From Saccoglossus kowalevskii (Eukaryota > Hemichordata > Enteropneusta > Harrimaniidae): a stretch of DNA of 64,000 nt. How positions within the stretch are numbered: the first letter of the stretch is position 1; every line of letters begins with the position of its first letter. A model generated the notes under the pieces. That model saw only the letters and a program-made list of their open reading frames with translations. It was not told the origin of the DNA and ran no database searches. A program made the translations under genes and the position numbers. Shown one piece after another: positions 49,441-62,941 of this stretch. Location of the stretch: positions 432,008 to 496,007 of the forward strand of contig NW_003128370.1 in NCBI RefSeq assembly GCF_000003605.2, in the 5' to 3' direction.

Positions 49441-50414
49441 CCTGTCGGTAGAAACACATCTTGTCATGCGAGAATGTCGTTATAATGTGGTTCGAATAAG
49501 CTAATATACAGTTGTAAAATTTATATAATTTAAGTGTATACTAGAAAAATTGTTTTGATTCACGCTTAGTTTCGTGAGAATGTATACTAGAGATAATTTT
49601 AAATTGTAAAGAATAATAATTTAAAATAGTGACTGACTTTAGATAACATTGTGGCTTGTACATGCAATTCCCTGATTCCAATGTTCTTTCCTCGTTTCCG
49701 CTTACTTTATGTTTCCAGTTTACCTGGCCTAACATACCCAGAGTTATGGGGAAACCAGGAATGTCATTGCATATTACAGCGTATGACATGGTGGAAGTGT
49801 GTACAAATCCTCAGCAGTCGTTGGCTTGTTAGCTGTTGTATATATCTGGTAGCGTCGCTTATATGTGGGCATCGAATCCGAAGACAACGTTTAGCACCAT
49901 CAATGTGGTGAAACCCATTGACGGCCACGGTGCTGAACGTAACGATGCATGTAACGTAAATTTCAATTGACCTCACTGTGATGACGCATGCGTTGTGGAA
50001 TACGGAAAAGGGCCTAAAGCATGCGCACTACGAACACAATATGCTAACTTTAACGAGTTTATGACGTAGAAATATCTCATGAATATTATTTGAAAGTGAT
50101 ATTATTACTAGAAAGCATTCAGTATGAAACGCCGGAATCACGTATATTCGGTCTTGACTGTAAACGCTTTTTTATCAAACTAAACTGGTCACCGAATTTA
50201 ACAACTGCTTTCTCGTTTTACAATACAATCTAAATAAGCCACGGCAAGCCGAAATAGGTCTCGATTGCACATAGCACCACCAGTGGCTGTTCCCGGCCCC
50301 GTGCTTCTAGATCAACGATAATTAGGAAAGTCACAGAAAAAAACTACAATCTTCAAGCATCTGAGGGATTCAAATGAAATGCGCACTATATAATCAAATT
50401 GTGAATCTGTATTT
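49441..50414. other. Unassigned intergenic DNA
   Basis: A stretch around 49720-49970 is relatively GC-rich and partly open on both strands, but shows no recognisable domain. No other feature is seen. Confidence 0.35.
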
Positions 50415-50515
50415 GTTTTGTAATAAAAATAAACCCTTTTTGTAATGACAATCAACCTTTTTTGTAATAACAATCAACCCTAGTTAAATAATAAAGATCA
50501 ACCCTATTCGTAATA
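50415..50515 (-). repeat. Small array of 22-bp units in inverted orientation
   Basis: About five diverged units of GTAATAACAATCAACCCTAT, the reverse complement of the large array starting about 635 bp downstream. Confidence 0.8.
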
Positions 50516-51149
50516 CCAATATATTTGTAAACAATTGACCTCATCCACTACGATACATCTACGGGTCGCAGTTGAAAGCTTTTCACGGAAGAAAAAGGAT
50601 AAACAAGACATAAGTAATAGGTTCGTGGGCGGCAGACGCATTGTGATTACGATGGTACTCTCCCAAGCCTAATATAAATCTACTATTTCCGATATTCTAC
50701 TAGAAATCGTAGATATTCGATAATCGAAATTTTAATGTAGAATGAACTAGAGAGTCCCCTCTTATTACATTGAACATACTTTTGGCATTCAGAAAACACA
50801 TAGTTTTGCCCCTAACCCCTCTAGAGTTCGTTAGGTTCAATTAGATATTGGAATTTTGCACAACGAGCTTGCGCACTAAACATGATACAGAATCAAGTGA
50901 TTGACAAATGCAAATCGTGAATTCACATTCAGGTCATTGAGTGCGTCCGTAGATGGTAGATCTACCGTACAACATGATTGAAACCACTTTTATGCGGCAC
51001 ACGAGAGCAAACTCTATACCATGTGTAAGACTTGATGAGGATCAGGTCGCGAAATAATTGGGTCCGCATTAGGGTTTTACTATATTAATAATGCAGCATA
51101 ATCTTTATCGGCCACCATATGTTACTATAGCGATTGTTACTACTTATTA
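50516..51149. other. Spacer between the two oppositely oriented 22-bp arrays
   Basis: Unique-looking sequence of about 630 bp with no open frame or known motif. Confidence 0.5.
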
Positions 51150-53570
51150 TTATTATTACAAATAGTGTTGACTGTTATTACAAATAGGGTTGATTGTTAT
51201 TACAAATAGGGTTGGCTGTTATTACGAAAAGGATTGATTGTTATTACAAATAGGGTTGATTGTTATTACAAATAGTGTTGACTGTTATTACAAAAAGGAT
51301 TGATTGTTATTACAAATAGGGTTGATTGTTATTACAAATAGGGTTGATTGTTAATACAAATAGGGTTGGCTGTTATTACAAAAAGGATTGATTGTTATTA
51401 CAAATAGTGTTGACTGTTATTACAAAAAGGATTGATTGTTATTACAAATAGTATTGACTGTTATTACAAAAAGGAATGATTGTTATTACAAATAGTGTTG
51501 ACTGTTATTACAAATAGGATTGATTGTTGTTACAAATATGATTGATTGTTTATACAAATATGATTGATTGTTATTACAAATAGGATTGACTGTTATTACA
51601 AATAGGATTGATTGTTATTACAAATATGATTGATTGTTTATACAAATATGATTGATTGTTATTACAAATAGGATTGATTGTTATTACAAATAGTGTTGAC
51701 TGTTATTACAAATAGGATTCATTGTTATTACAAATAGGGTTGATTGTTATTACAAATAGGGTTGATTGTTAATACAAATAGGGTTGGCTGTTATTACAAA
51801 AAGGATTGATTGTTATTACAAATAGGGTTGACTGTTATTACAAAAAGGATTGATTGTTATTACAAATAGTGTTGACTGTTATTACAAAAAGGAATGATTG
51901 TTATTACAAATAGTGTTGACTGTTATTACAAATAGGATTGATTGTTATTACAAATATGGTTGATTGTTATTACAAATAGGGTTGATTGTTATTACAAATA
52001 GGGTTGATTGTTATTACAAACAAGTTGATTGTTATTACAAATAGGATTGATTGTTATTAAAAATAGGGTTGATTGTTATTACAAATAGGGTTGATTGTTA
52101 TTACAAATAGGGTTGATTGTTATTACAAATAGGATTGATTGTTATTAAAAATAGGGTTGATTGTTATTACAAATATGGTTGATTGTTATTACAAATAGGG
52201 TTGATTGTTATTACAAATAGGGTTGATTGTTATTACAAACAAGTTGATTGTTATTACAAATAGGGTTGATTGTTATTACAAATAGGGTTGATTGTTATTA
52301 CAAACAGGTTGATTGATATTACAAATAGGGTTGATTGTTATTACAAATAGGGTTGATTGTTATTACAAATAGGGTTGGCTGTTATTACAAATATGATTGA
52401 TTGTTATTACAAATAGGGTTGATTGTTATTACAAATAGGGTTGATTGTTATTACAAATAGGGTTGATTGTTATTACAAATAGGGTTGATTATTATTACAA
52501 ATAGGATTGATTGTTATTACAAATAGGGTTGATTGTTATTACAAATAGGGTTGATTGTTATTACAAATAGGGTTGATTGTTATTACAAATAGGGTTGATT
52601 ATTATTACAAATAGGATTGATTGTTATTACAAATAGGGTTGATTGTTATTACAAATAGGGTTGATTGTTATTACAAATAGGGTTGATTGTTATTACAAAT
52701 AGGGTTGATTGTTATTACAAACAAGTTGATTGTTATTACAAATAGGGTTGATTGTTATTACAAACAAGTTGATTGTTATTACAAATAGGGTTGATTGTTA
52801 TTACAAATAGGGTTGATTGTTATTACAACTAGGGTTGATTGTTAGTACAAAAAGGGTTGATTGTTATCAGAAATAGGGCTGATTGTTATTACAAATAGGG
52901 TTGATCGGTATTACATATAGGGTCGATTGTTATTACAAATAGGGTTGATTGTTAGTACAAAAAGGGTTGATCGGTATTATAAATAGGGTTGATTGTTATT
53001 ACAAATAGGGTTGATTGTTATTATAAATAGTGTTGATTGTTATTACAAATAGGGTTGATTGTTATTACAAATAGGGTTGATTGTTATTACAAATAGGGTT
53101 GATCGTATTACAAATAGGGTTGATCGGTATTACACATAGGGTCGATTGCTAATACAAATAGGGTTGATTGTCAGTACAAATAGGGTTGATTGTTATTACA
53201 AATAGGGTTGATCGGTATTATAAATAGGGTTGATTGTTATTACGAATAGACATGGTTGTTACTACAAATATGGATGATTATTAGTACAAGGGTTGATCGG
53301 TATTATAAATAGGGTTGATTGTTATTACAAATAGGGTTGATTGTTATTACAAATACGGTTGATTGTTTTTACAAATACGGTTGATTGTTATTACGAATAG
53401 ACATGGTTTTTACTACAAATATAGATGATTGTTAGTACAAATAGGGTTGATTGTTATTACAAATAGGGTTAATTGTTATTAAAAATAGGGTTGATTGTTA
53501 TTACGAATAGACATGGTTGTTACTACAAATATGGATGATTGTTAGTATACATTGGGTTGATCGGAATTGT
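51150..53570 (+). repeat. 22-bp minisatellite, about 110 copies, with higher-order structure
   Basis: The unit GGTTGATTGTTATTACAAAT plus AG repeats for 2.4 kb. Variants (GTGTTGACTG, AAAAGGATTG, ATATGATTGATTG, CAAGTTGATTG) recur in blocks: a 110-bp period (five units, marked by GATTATTATTAC ending at 52498 and 52608) and an 88-bp period (four units, marked by TTTATAC at 51549 and 51637). The right end is more degenerate. Confidence 0.97.
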
Positions 53571-53925
53571 TCAAGGGTGATACGGCCTCCCATTTTATTG
53601 ACTAACGGCGTATTGTCAAGCTTATGACCATCACCTGAGATGGGCCTCTTTCAGGCTGACATTCATTATTTTTTTTTCTATTGTCAACAATTATTTTTAT
53701 TTAGGAATATCGATGCGTTAAACAATAATCGTGACGTCACATTATTTTATTGTTCACTCAGGGGATGTTGTAGAACCACCCGGAGTGATTTTAGAACACC
53801 CATAAATTCTTGTATTTTTGCCAGGATTTTCAGACCGATGTTGTTCTTCCTTGACGATATTAGTTTTTAATCTGAAATTTAGAGTGCATCTTCTTCTTCA
53901 ATTTTGAAAGAGCCCTTTTCCAGCG
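53571..53925. other. Unassigned sequence after the minisatellite
   Basis: A 76-codon open frame (53640-53870, plus) has no recognisable domain. Nothing else is seen. Confidence 0.35.
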
Positions 53926-53930
53926 GCAAG

Positions 53931-54012
53931 ACCCTGGACTTGAACTTGGTCTCCTTAAATCTCACATGCCATGGGGAGCCAACTCTACTGACTAAACTAA
54001 GTAGACGAGCTG
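53931..54012 (-). mobile_element. tRNA-derived SINE remnant
   Basis: On the minus strand an A-box-like TTAGTTTAGTCAGTAGAG is followed about 45 bases later by a B-box-like CCAAGTTCAAGTCC, with tRNA-like spacing. The arms do not form a full cloverleaf, so this is a SINE head or tRNA pseudogene, not a working tRNA. Confidence 0.5.
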
Positions 54013-55879
54013 TCAGAGAATACAAGTCTATATAAGACAGCTAGAACATCGATAGCAACTGTAATATTACTTTCTTGCCCATCGCTATTGTTTGAACAGT
54101 CCGCTCACCATTTTTGAAAAGTACCTGGATAGTGTGAAAATATAATTGAGTGTTATTAAACCTTCACGTCAGAGGTACCAAGTTTGGGGAATTCTCCACC
54201 TTTTTATCGAACAAAGACACACAGAGAATCGAATCGTTTTAACCTTTCTTCTCAGCGCCACGTCGGAACTCTCCCACGGCCACATCAACACTGCGTGCCT
54301 CGTTGTGAGCTTGCCACAACTAACTGAGATCAGCTTTATTCACTTTTCAACTGTTAGCCTAATACAGAGATGTGTTTGAGCTTGAAGCGTGGTCTACATA
54401 CATATAACCAATCACGTAAAGTAATCAACACGCCATAATGTCAGATTAATTGCCCCCCGATGTCGGAACATAATTCTTATACTTATCGGCGTCTCGTTGA
54501 CTTAACCAACTTCCACTGTCGACCATTATATCAGCCAGTTGTTCCACTTACTAATTCCCTATCATACGAATGAACCTGATCATGACAAGTTACGAACAGG
54601 TGTGGATATCCAGGGGTCATCAGTGAAAGTCGCTATGAGTACGAAAAGCGGCATCACCTAATACATGAAAATATCAATCATGACAATAGGACAACTTTCC
54701 TCTAACTATTTAAACACGAAATATTATTTAATCCGCTATATTTCGGATATGAACCATCGATTTTCAGAACTACGAGCTATATGAAAGAATGGTCAATCTA
54801 ATGAATAAGCTAAGCATGTGGCCTTGTTGGTGCATACCTCGGAACTTTACTAGATTCGTGCAACCACATAGCCGTGCTCCAACTATCAATCATTGTCCCT
54901 ATCATTTTACACGAGTCGAAAATATATATTGAGAGAGGAACTCCTGTGAGAGACACAAACATATCAGTTTTCTAAATTAGAGCAGTAATTTAATAAATTT
55001 GGAATTTTAGGGTCAAAAATCATATATCCCAACTTTCGAGGACTTTCCTTATCATTTTACACGGCTCGAATATATATATATATATAGAGAGAGAGAGAGG
55101 CCATATATCCCATCTCTGCTTTGAAAGATGAATATCTACAAAACAATCGTAATTTGTGCGTGTGTATTCAGGATTAAACGAGCCATGACTTATTTGAATA
55201 AACGGTCATCGTTCTTGTACATTCATTACTGTCAGTTTCTCCATGCGAAATTATATTTATACGTGATGAGTTAGAAAACTAATTACACATTATTCTATGC
55301 CACAATGGCGAGAACATAACTCATTATCCACAACATTTATTCATTCATCATTTATGAAATTGGACATGGAAACATCTGCCTCAGAAATATAGTTGTCAAA
55401 ACGGATCTATTAATTAAGTGATTTCCAGTCAATATGGAATGTCAACCGTCACCGATTTTGTAGTTTGAACATCGATAAATATATTATTCATTCATCTGAA
55501 GCAACTGTGACATTGCTGCCTTTCACCTTCTCTATTATGCTTTCAACACTAGTTGCACCCGGGATGTCACTACTGATGTCACCCACTGGTGATGGGAATG
55601 TTCTTCAAGTATATATGCAAATAGCTCGCACAGTATCCCTCTAAAAGTATGGATCAGTGTCACCATAACAGTAAAAAAATATACACCTTTGGAATTTGGA
55701 TTCATCAGTTGAGGTAAAATAGTATGAAATGGTATTTCAGATGTTAAAATCTGCTTCTCGGCCAATGTAATTACTAGGCGTTATATTTATATACACTAAA
55801 TAGCCCGTTTTTGATGCGTATTATCAGTGTGGGCACAAGAGGGATCAAGTGATTATAGGGACAACCTATTACGCTACAC
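54013..55879. other. Unassigned stretch with a short local duplication
   Basis: TATCATTTTACACGAGTCGA at about 54900 and TATCATTTTACACGGCTCGA at about 55052 are diverged copies of a segment of about 50 bp, the second carrying a TA/GA microsatellite (55067-55100). No gene is recognised. Confidence 0.45.
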
Positions 55880-58232
55880 ATTGCATTTGTGAACAAACTT
55901 TCTTTGACTGAAAGTAGCGACTCAATGGAAAATGTTGTCTCTGTACATATGGATAAAACATCTGAATACCACAAGGATTTAATCTCTGTGTAGGATATTG
56001 CAGTATCCTATTTCGTGCTCAAACAAAATAATTTCGTAGCCGTATGGTTTAGTTCGCCTAATAATAATAATGCAGGTTTAACTAATGCAATGGTGTACGG
56101 GTGATCGCAGTGTCCTATAATTGACTTATCTAATATTTCCTAGGATAATACTTCAGTTGCTTTCATGTAATTATTAACTTGTATTTTCAGCATAGTAATT
56201 ACAAGTTACTTAGAGATTCGTGATTGCGCATCATAATTATTATTATAATCAGATCATTTATTAAGTTCACGTTCAACAATCAAGAAAATATATACATTAC
56301 TATGATGGGATCGATCAGGTTTTAGTATTCATAAACTCATTTTCTGATGTTTTATATACTGAATAGATTAGTGTGATATCGCACGCTAAAAGTGATATTC
56401 CATCATGCTTTTAGAATTCCCATATGCACCACTCGGACATAAATATTTTGTTTGACATTGTGATAAATGAACCTGCTTTTGGGAAATTATTTCAGTACCA
56501 CAATTATTGTTGAATGTTAGCTAATTGAGTGGATCTTCTCACCCCGATGTAATGCGTTAGAGATTACCCATTCAATCTATGAGTATGCAGAAATCAGAGG
56601 ATACCACCCTTCCTATATAAAAAAATAACCTCATTTGTTGAATAATAATTGACGTGGTTATTTGGTTGCCTATTTGCCAACAGACAACTACGTATCATAG
56701 TGAGGTAACCATTTTATCCGCTTGTTATTACATCATTAAAACATGCTAAAAGGTTGTTTAGATCGTGTAGTAATGTGTAAATTTATAATTCCCTCAACTT
56801 ATAGTATGGATTTTACTATCTATCGCAGGAGATACTATATGGGTTACTAGCACCACTTAATAGTTTTAAATTACATAAGGGAAATACTTCAAACGATTCA
56901 CAGTTGTGAAGTTTAGTGTAAACTATCCGTGTATGCAAGATATAGTAACAAGTTATGAAAATGCCGACTGACATATTACTCAATAAAGGTAATATTTATT
57001 TCAATATCAAGAGACATTGGCGGCCGTATCTGTGAATATGCGTGCCTCGAATGCATCGACTGTAATTAGTATTGTGATTTCACTTTGTTAGAGGTATTTC
57101 ATTAAAACTATGATTATTAAATTTGTTGCAATAGAGTATTCTTAGAACATAGATGTGCCATTGACTGAAAATTTGATTTAGGAACAACTGAAAATGTGTG
57201 AGACACGTGACCTCATGCATACATATTATAATAGTAAATATTATCATAGATACATGTATGCTATAATATTGTGACATGTTGTAACGATTGGCAACTGTCT
57301 AATTAATTAGGAGTAATCTATTCTGGTGGTCATCTGGTAGGTTTCTTGTCACTTAGGTAGCTTGCTGGTCAGAATACCTTTTTACTTTCTCTCAGTTATT
57401 CTACCCAAGACAAGAAAATTGTTTAATATATATATATATATAGTTTTGACTTGAGATGTTGGAGTGAGAATAATCCACCAAAACCCAACTCATTTTCTGT
57501 TCTGTAAGGGCGAGTGGTTTTGATGTAATCTAATGACTGTCTGACTGTATTTCAGAGTCCCGACCTGTATTTATAGTTATAATTGCTACTGTCGCCAAAA
57601 GTTTTCATAACATTTTCAGAGTAGGCGTAAGGGAATGTATAGCGTCTTATTCCCCACCTATTTGCTTTCACTGGAAATTTAAGCCTGAACCAACAGAAAC
57701 TGTATTACTCTATTCATTAAAAACATTTTAAACATGATCATAGGGGCCTTTCTCGCATTACATTGTATGTCACGTCATGTCAATGAACAGCCACATTACT
57801 AATCTCCATTACCATCCGTTTGTGTTAGTTAGACTGCTAGAATTTTGGAAACATCGTCCAAGTAATTAACAGTTCAATAAATTCCAAAAGCCAGTCGCAC
57901 ATTCGGCAAATGATCAAAAATACACATAAACAACAATACAATGATTTCATCTGCACACATTAAAAGAGCACAACACATACTATAACGTGTACCTCTTTAC
58001 TGTTCAAAACTATATTTATGGGTCATATAAAGTGTGCCTGTTGTCAAAAATAAAACGTCATTACTGAAAACCTCCGTGATCGTATTGCATATTACTTCAA
58101 GTTTAAACAGCTCTAATGAGCTATCCTTTATATTTGAACCTCGGAATATGTGCCGCAATTTAACTTAAAAAGGCCCTGGGCATTTCCATCTCCATATACT
58201 CTCTACCATAATTACATTTTCAATATCTCACA
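55880..58232 (+). repeat. Direct tandem duplication, unit A (2.35 kb)
   Basis: Unit A aligns colinearly with unit B (58268-60786) from ACAAACTTTCTTTG to ATTTTCAATATCTC, with scattered substitutions and indels. Shared landmarks include GAAAATGTTGTCTCTGT, GATATCGCACGCTAAAAGTG, AGAGGATACCACCCTTCC, GTCACTTAGGTAGCTTGCTG and GAAAACCTCCGTGATCGTAT. Unit A has extra sequence near 57700-58040. No known gene is inside. Confidence 0.9.
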
Positions 58233-58267
58233 AGTGTTCGCATTTCGGAAATTTGATTCGATGCAGC

Positions 58268-60282
58268 ATATTGCACAAACTTTCTTTGGCTAAGAGTAGC
58301 GTCTCAATGGAAAATGTTGTCTCTGTGCATATGGATTATACATCTGAATAACACAAGGATTTAGTCTCTGTGTAGGATATTGCAGTATCAAATTTCGTGC
58401 CAAAGTGCTCAAACTAAATAATTTCGTAGCCGTATGGTTTAGTTTACCTGATGTAATTTCCTTATAAAGAGAAAATAATGCAGGTTTAACTAATGCAATA
58501 GTGTCAGAGGAATCGCAGTGTCCTATAATTGACTTATCCAATATTTCACTATGATAATACATTAGCTGCTTTGCTGTATTTCCAGGATAGTAATTACAAG
58601 TTACTTAGAGATTTGCGATTGCGCAACATAATTATTATTATAATCAGACCAATTATTTATTTATACATTACAATGATGGAATGAAAGTTTTAATCAGGTT
58701 TCAAATTTAGTATTCATAAACTCATTTCCCGATGTTGTATATACTGAATAGATTAGTGCGATATCGCACGCTAAAAGTGATTTTCCATCAAAGGTATGCT
58801 TGTAGAATTCCCATGACCATATATGCCACTCAAATATAAATATTCTGTTTGATATTTTGACAAATGTGCTATTTTATCAACTGAACCTGCCTTTGGGAAA
58901 TCATTTCAGTACCACAGTTATTGTTCTTGATTGAATGTTAACTAATTGAGTGGGTCTTCTAATTCCGATCCAATGCGTTAGGGATTACCCCATCATTCCA
59001 TGAGTATGCAGAAATCAGAGGATACCACCCTTCCTATATGCAAATAACCCCATTTGTTGAATTGTAGTTGACGTGGTTGTTTGATAACTACGTATCATAG
59101 TTAGGTAACTATACTCGCCTTACATCCTAATTATTATATCCGCTTGTAATTACCTCATTAAAACACACACAAAAAGTTGTTTAGATCATGTAGTTATGTG
59201 TAAATTTATTATTCCCTTAATTTATAGTCTGGATTTCACTATCTATTGCAAGCGGTACTATATAGCTATTGGGTTATTAACATCACTGAATAGTTTTAAA
59301 TTAAAAAAGGAAATACTTCAAACCATTCACAGATGTGAAGTTTAGTGTAAACTATCCCTGTATGCAAAATATAGTAACAAATTATGAAAATGCCGACTGG
59401 CATTTCATTTTGAATGTGCGTGCCACGAATGCGGTTAGGCATCGACGTTAATTAGCATTATGATTGAGGTTGTTGTTGAGGTATTTCATAAAAACTATGT
59501 TTATTAAATTGTATTTTTAGAACATAAATATGCCATTGACTGATAATTCGATTTAGGAACAACTGAAAATATGCGAGACACGTGACATCATGCATACATA
59601 TGGTAAATACTATCATAGATACATGTATGCTATTATATTTTATTTTGACATGTTGTCTAATTAGCAATAACCCCCCGCCAAAGGCGGGTATACCACGAGA
59701 TATTGCACAATTCACGACATATATGCACGAGCCGCAAAAAAATATTGTAACAGTAATTCTAACCATTCCCAATCTTGCTCATGAGTCAGTTATTGCGGTG
59801 GGTTCTATATTTGCAATCTTTTAGCTACCGCATTATAGCAATCAAAGGTAAAGAAAATATAGGTGCAGACGCCCACAAATTGGATCCCACCATCAACAAA
59901 AAGCAATACTATGGTTATATATCTTTTCAGATGTTTTTAATTCAGTATTTTTTCAATATTCTTCCAAAATTCAACCACTATATTTCCCTAAAAATCAAAT
60001 AATACTGGTTTTATGTATTTCCGTATTAAACCTGTAGTCAATTCATGTTCCAGGGCTACTTGGTTTAGCCGTGCATTATCAGCCAATATACCATGGATTG
60101 CATATGCAAATTTTGTGTTTGGACCAATCAAATCAATGGATTAACACCATCAATATATTGGTATAATATAATTAAGAGTAATCTATTTTGGTGATGATCT
60201 GGTGGGTTTATTGTCACTTAGGTAGCTTGCTGGTCAAAATACTTTCATTCAGTTATTCTACCCAAGACAAGAAAATCGTTTG

Positions 60283-60320
<38 letters not shown>

Positions 60321-60786
60321 TTGACTCGAAATGTTATAAGTGGGAATAATCCACCACCTTCTTTTATTGAAAAACCCAACTCATTTTCTGTTATGTAAGG
60401 GCGAGGCGGTTCTGATGTAATCCAATCCGAGTTCCGAACAGTATTTATAGTTATACTTCCTACTGTAACCAAAGGTTTTCGTAAAATATTCAGAGTCGGC
60501 GTCAGGGAATATATAGCGTCTTATTCCCCACTTATTTATTTTCACTTGAAATTTACGCCTGAACCAACTGTTCAAATTCAAAACTGCTGTTAGGCTAATC
60601 AAAAAATAAAAAGTCGTTACTGAAAACCTCCGTGATCGTATTGAGTATTATCTCAAGTTTAAGCAGCGCTAATGACCTGCCCTTTATATTTGAACTTCGG
60701 AATTTGTGCCGCAATTTAGCTAAATATGCCCTGGGCATTTCCATCTTCATAGACTTTCTACCATAATTACATTTTCAATATCTCCC
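58268..60786 (+). repeat. Direct tandem duplication, unit B (2.5 kb)
   Basis: This is the second copy, starting only about 36 bp after unit A ends and in the same orientation. It differs mainly by an insertion of about 500 bp (59663-60165) and a longer TA run (60285-60316). Confidence 0.9.
59663..60165 (+). mobile_element. Fossil LTR-retrotransposon fragment (Ty3/gypsy-like RNase H) inside unit B
   Basis: This segment is absent from unit A. A short plus-strand stretch around 59790-59880 resembles the end of the RNase H domain of Ty3/gypsy elements (a KGKENIGADA-like motif after an aromatic-rich strand). A CCCGCC-AAA-GGCGGG hairpin stands at its left edge (59671-59685). It is a small broken remnant without visible LTRs; it entered after, or was lost from one copy since, the duplication. 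Family assignment is tentative. Confidence 0.4.
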
Positions 60787-62939
60787 CACATTAGTATTTC
60801 ATATTAATGCGTGTGTGTTTGTCATTCTTTGGGGGGGGGGGTCTTCGACCCCACATTCAGTTTTACTCGCAGCGTTTTTACTAAGTGCATAAATTCAGTT
60901 TTTTGCTGTTATTTAGTATAATTAGAAAGTGAACATTTGCATTTACACAGCAACTACTTATATGTATGTGGTATGATCACACAGAAAACCATATTTTGCT
61001 TTGATGATTTCATTGTTGTCTTTAGAATTCGCAAGGTCACTTTTATACATTTCCTACTGTATACATGTGTCTCAAACAAAACATATTCGCAGATATATTC
61101 CACAATAACAATGCTGTTGGTATCTCAGTAGGTTAGGATAAATATCAGTGCTGTCTCGGGAGTTCGAGAAAAACTAATGTGAAAAACGTTTACAGTTATT
61201 TTGTATTAATCAGTTTATTTTATCCTAATTTATTTGAAATAATGATGCATAAGTAGAGATCAAACCGATTTGACATTTGAAATACATTTAATTAGGCCTG
61301 TGAACAAGCAGGGACATTATTCCTCAGATATAGATCTTTAATTAGATTGGCATATCTGAGTCGGCTCAACGTGCACCTATAGACATGAAAACGTCACTTG
61401 AAAGTTTTGATATAGAAGAAAACAAATGAAAACATGGTACTGTATTATGACTTAATTGATGAATAAACCATGTATCTTTTCTATACTGATTTATTGTTTG
61501 TTTGTTTGTTTTTCGAATCAGCATTCACTATTAAGCTTTCGAATAATACTAATACCGAATAAACAGTGCAGTTTTAGTTCTTTAGAGTGACGAGGTAATA
61601 ATGAGGTTCTATCACGAGTCACGCTGCAATATTGGTTGAATAAATATAACTGTAATGTCTCCCGCATCTTAGTTAGCACGTTTCCTGGTGGACATTTGTA
61701 ATTTATGCTCCCATTCCTGTGTAATAAAATGAGATAAATGATCGTGTGTGTAATTATGTCCATTGATCTTTAATACCTTTTTATTTATTTTCTCATCATG
61801 GCACTCGATAGACTGAACGCAAATAATCAACGTAGTTCATGTATATTTGTTTTATGAAATGCGGACATTTAATCAGTCGAATTAAACGTTTTGTCATATC
61901 GTACTAATTTGACACCTTCGATGTTAACTAAAGTAAATTAATACCTATCTTTTGCACAAAAGTATGAGACAAGCACTTAATAACTGCGAATGATCAACTA
62001 CATTATAAAACCGTAATTTATTCAACATTATGGTTGGATGATTTCTGTGATGAAGCAAACTCGGGTGAGTTGTTCAAAAGAGCAGATCAGTCGGTGACGT
62101 GAACTGCGAATTGCGATGACATTCCGATATATATATGACTGTGATACTACATGGTTCTTTTTGGATCACATATATATAAAAATAAATTGTCCCAAGCATG
62201 AATTTTATAACAAAAATTATACTCAGCTGCACTGAATAGTCGTGGTTGCACTCGAAACGTTTCATGCTTCATCAGATACGATAACAGTACGATAAGCCTA
62301 CTTGCACTCTGTCAGTGTAGTGTCAGTCATCGGAGGCAAGGAGTATGCTGATAGCATCACATCGCTGTGAGAGTCATGCACTTTCGACATATACATTTTA
62401 AATTACCATTAACCTAGCGTTTGTCACGTTCATTCCCGGTTTAATTTATGGAAAAAACAATTTCGAGCCAGGACATCTTTTTACTGGTGATTTTCTGAAC
62501 ACAGTTCAGTAAACACATGATGTACATGTGCAAAAAAGCTTCTGCCAATAGACAAGTCATTCGGAATAATGAACGTGTCATCGAGCGATTTGCCTGTAGC
62601 GCAATTCTATTGACAAAACAATTAAAAAGAAAACCAATTACATGGCATGGTGACTTATAGTCGTACTATGACAAACAAGAATTACTTATAGAACACTACG
62701 ATAAAGACTTTCTGTGAAAAAACATAATTACATTGTGAAATTCTTTCGTATTTATTGAGGACAAAATAATATTTATTATTAGTGTGCATAGGCAATACAT
62801 TTAGTTATACATTATTATGAAATATTTCTTAATTTTCCCGTCGAAATCATGTGTTCCCATGCTTTTTTCGAAAGAAGAATTTCACAATGTCAAAAACGGA
62901 AAGTCGGTAGTGTTATAATAAAGTGTAACACAACCTCTT
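60787..62939. other. Unassigned intergenic DNA
   Basis: It contains an eleven-G run (60831-60841) and a small TTTG microsatellite near 61494-61512. No gene is recognised. Confidence 0.4.
61115..61175 (+). mobile_element. Possible tRNA-like SINE head
   Basis: GGTATCTCAGTAGGTTAGGA resembles a tRNA D-arm/A box and GTCTCGGGAGTTCGAG resembles a T-arm/B box about 35 bases later. The spacing is short and there is no cloverleaf, so this is a degenerate remnant at best. Confidence 0.35.
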
Positions 62940-62941
62940 CC

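Noticed and set aside
49651-49976. Possible exon after TTTCCAG near 49718, open for about 40 codons
   Set aside because: The frame stops soon, no donor or homologous domain was recognised, and the opposite strand is equally open.
51150-53570. Possible CRISPR array
   Set aside because: Units are contiguous with no unique spacers and the window is an animal genome; this is a minisatellite.
51150-53570. Telomere-like repeat because of the recurring TAGGGTT
   Set aside because: The unit is 22 bp and only a few bases resemble TTAGGG; the array is internal.
53931-54012. Working tRNA gene
   Set aside because: A and B boxes are visible but the acceptor and anticodon stems do not pair well.
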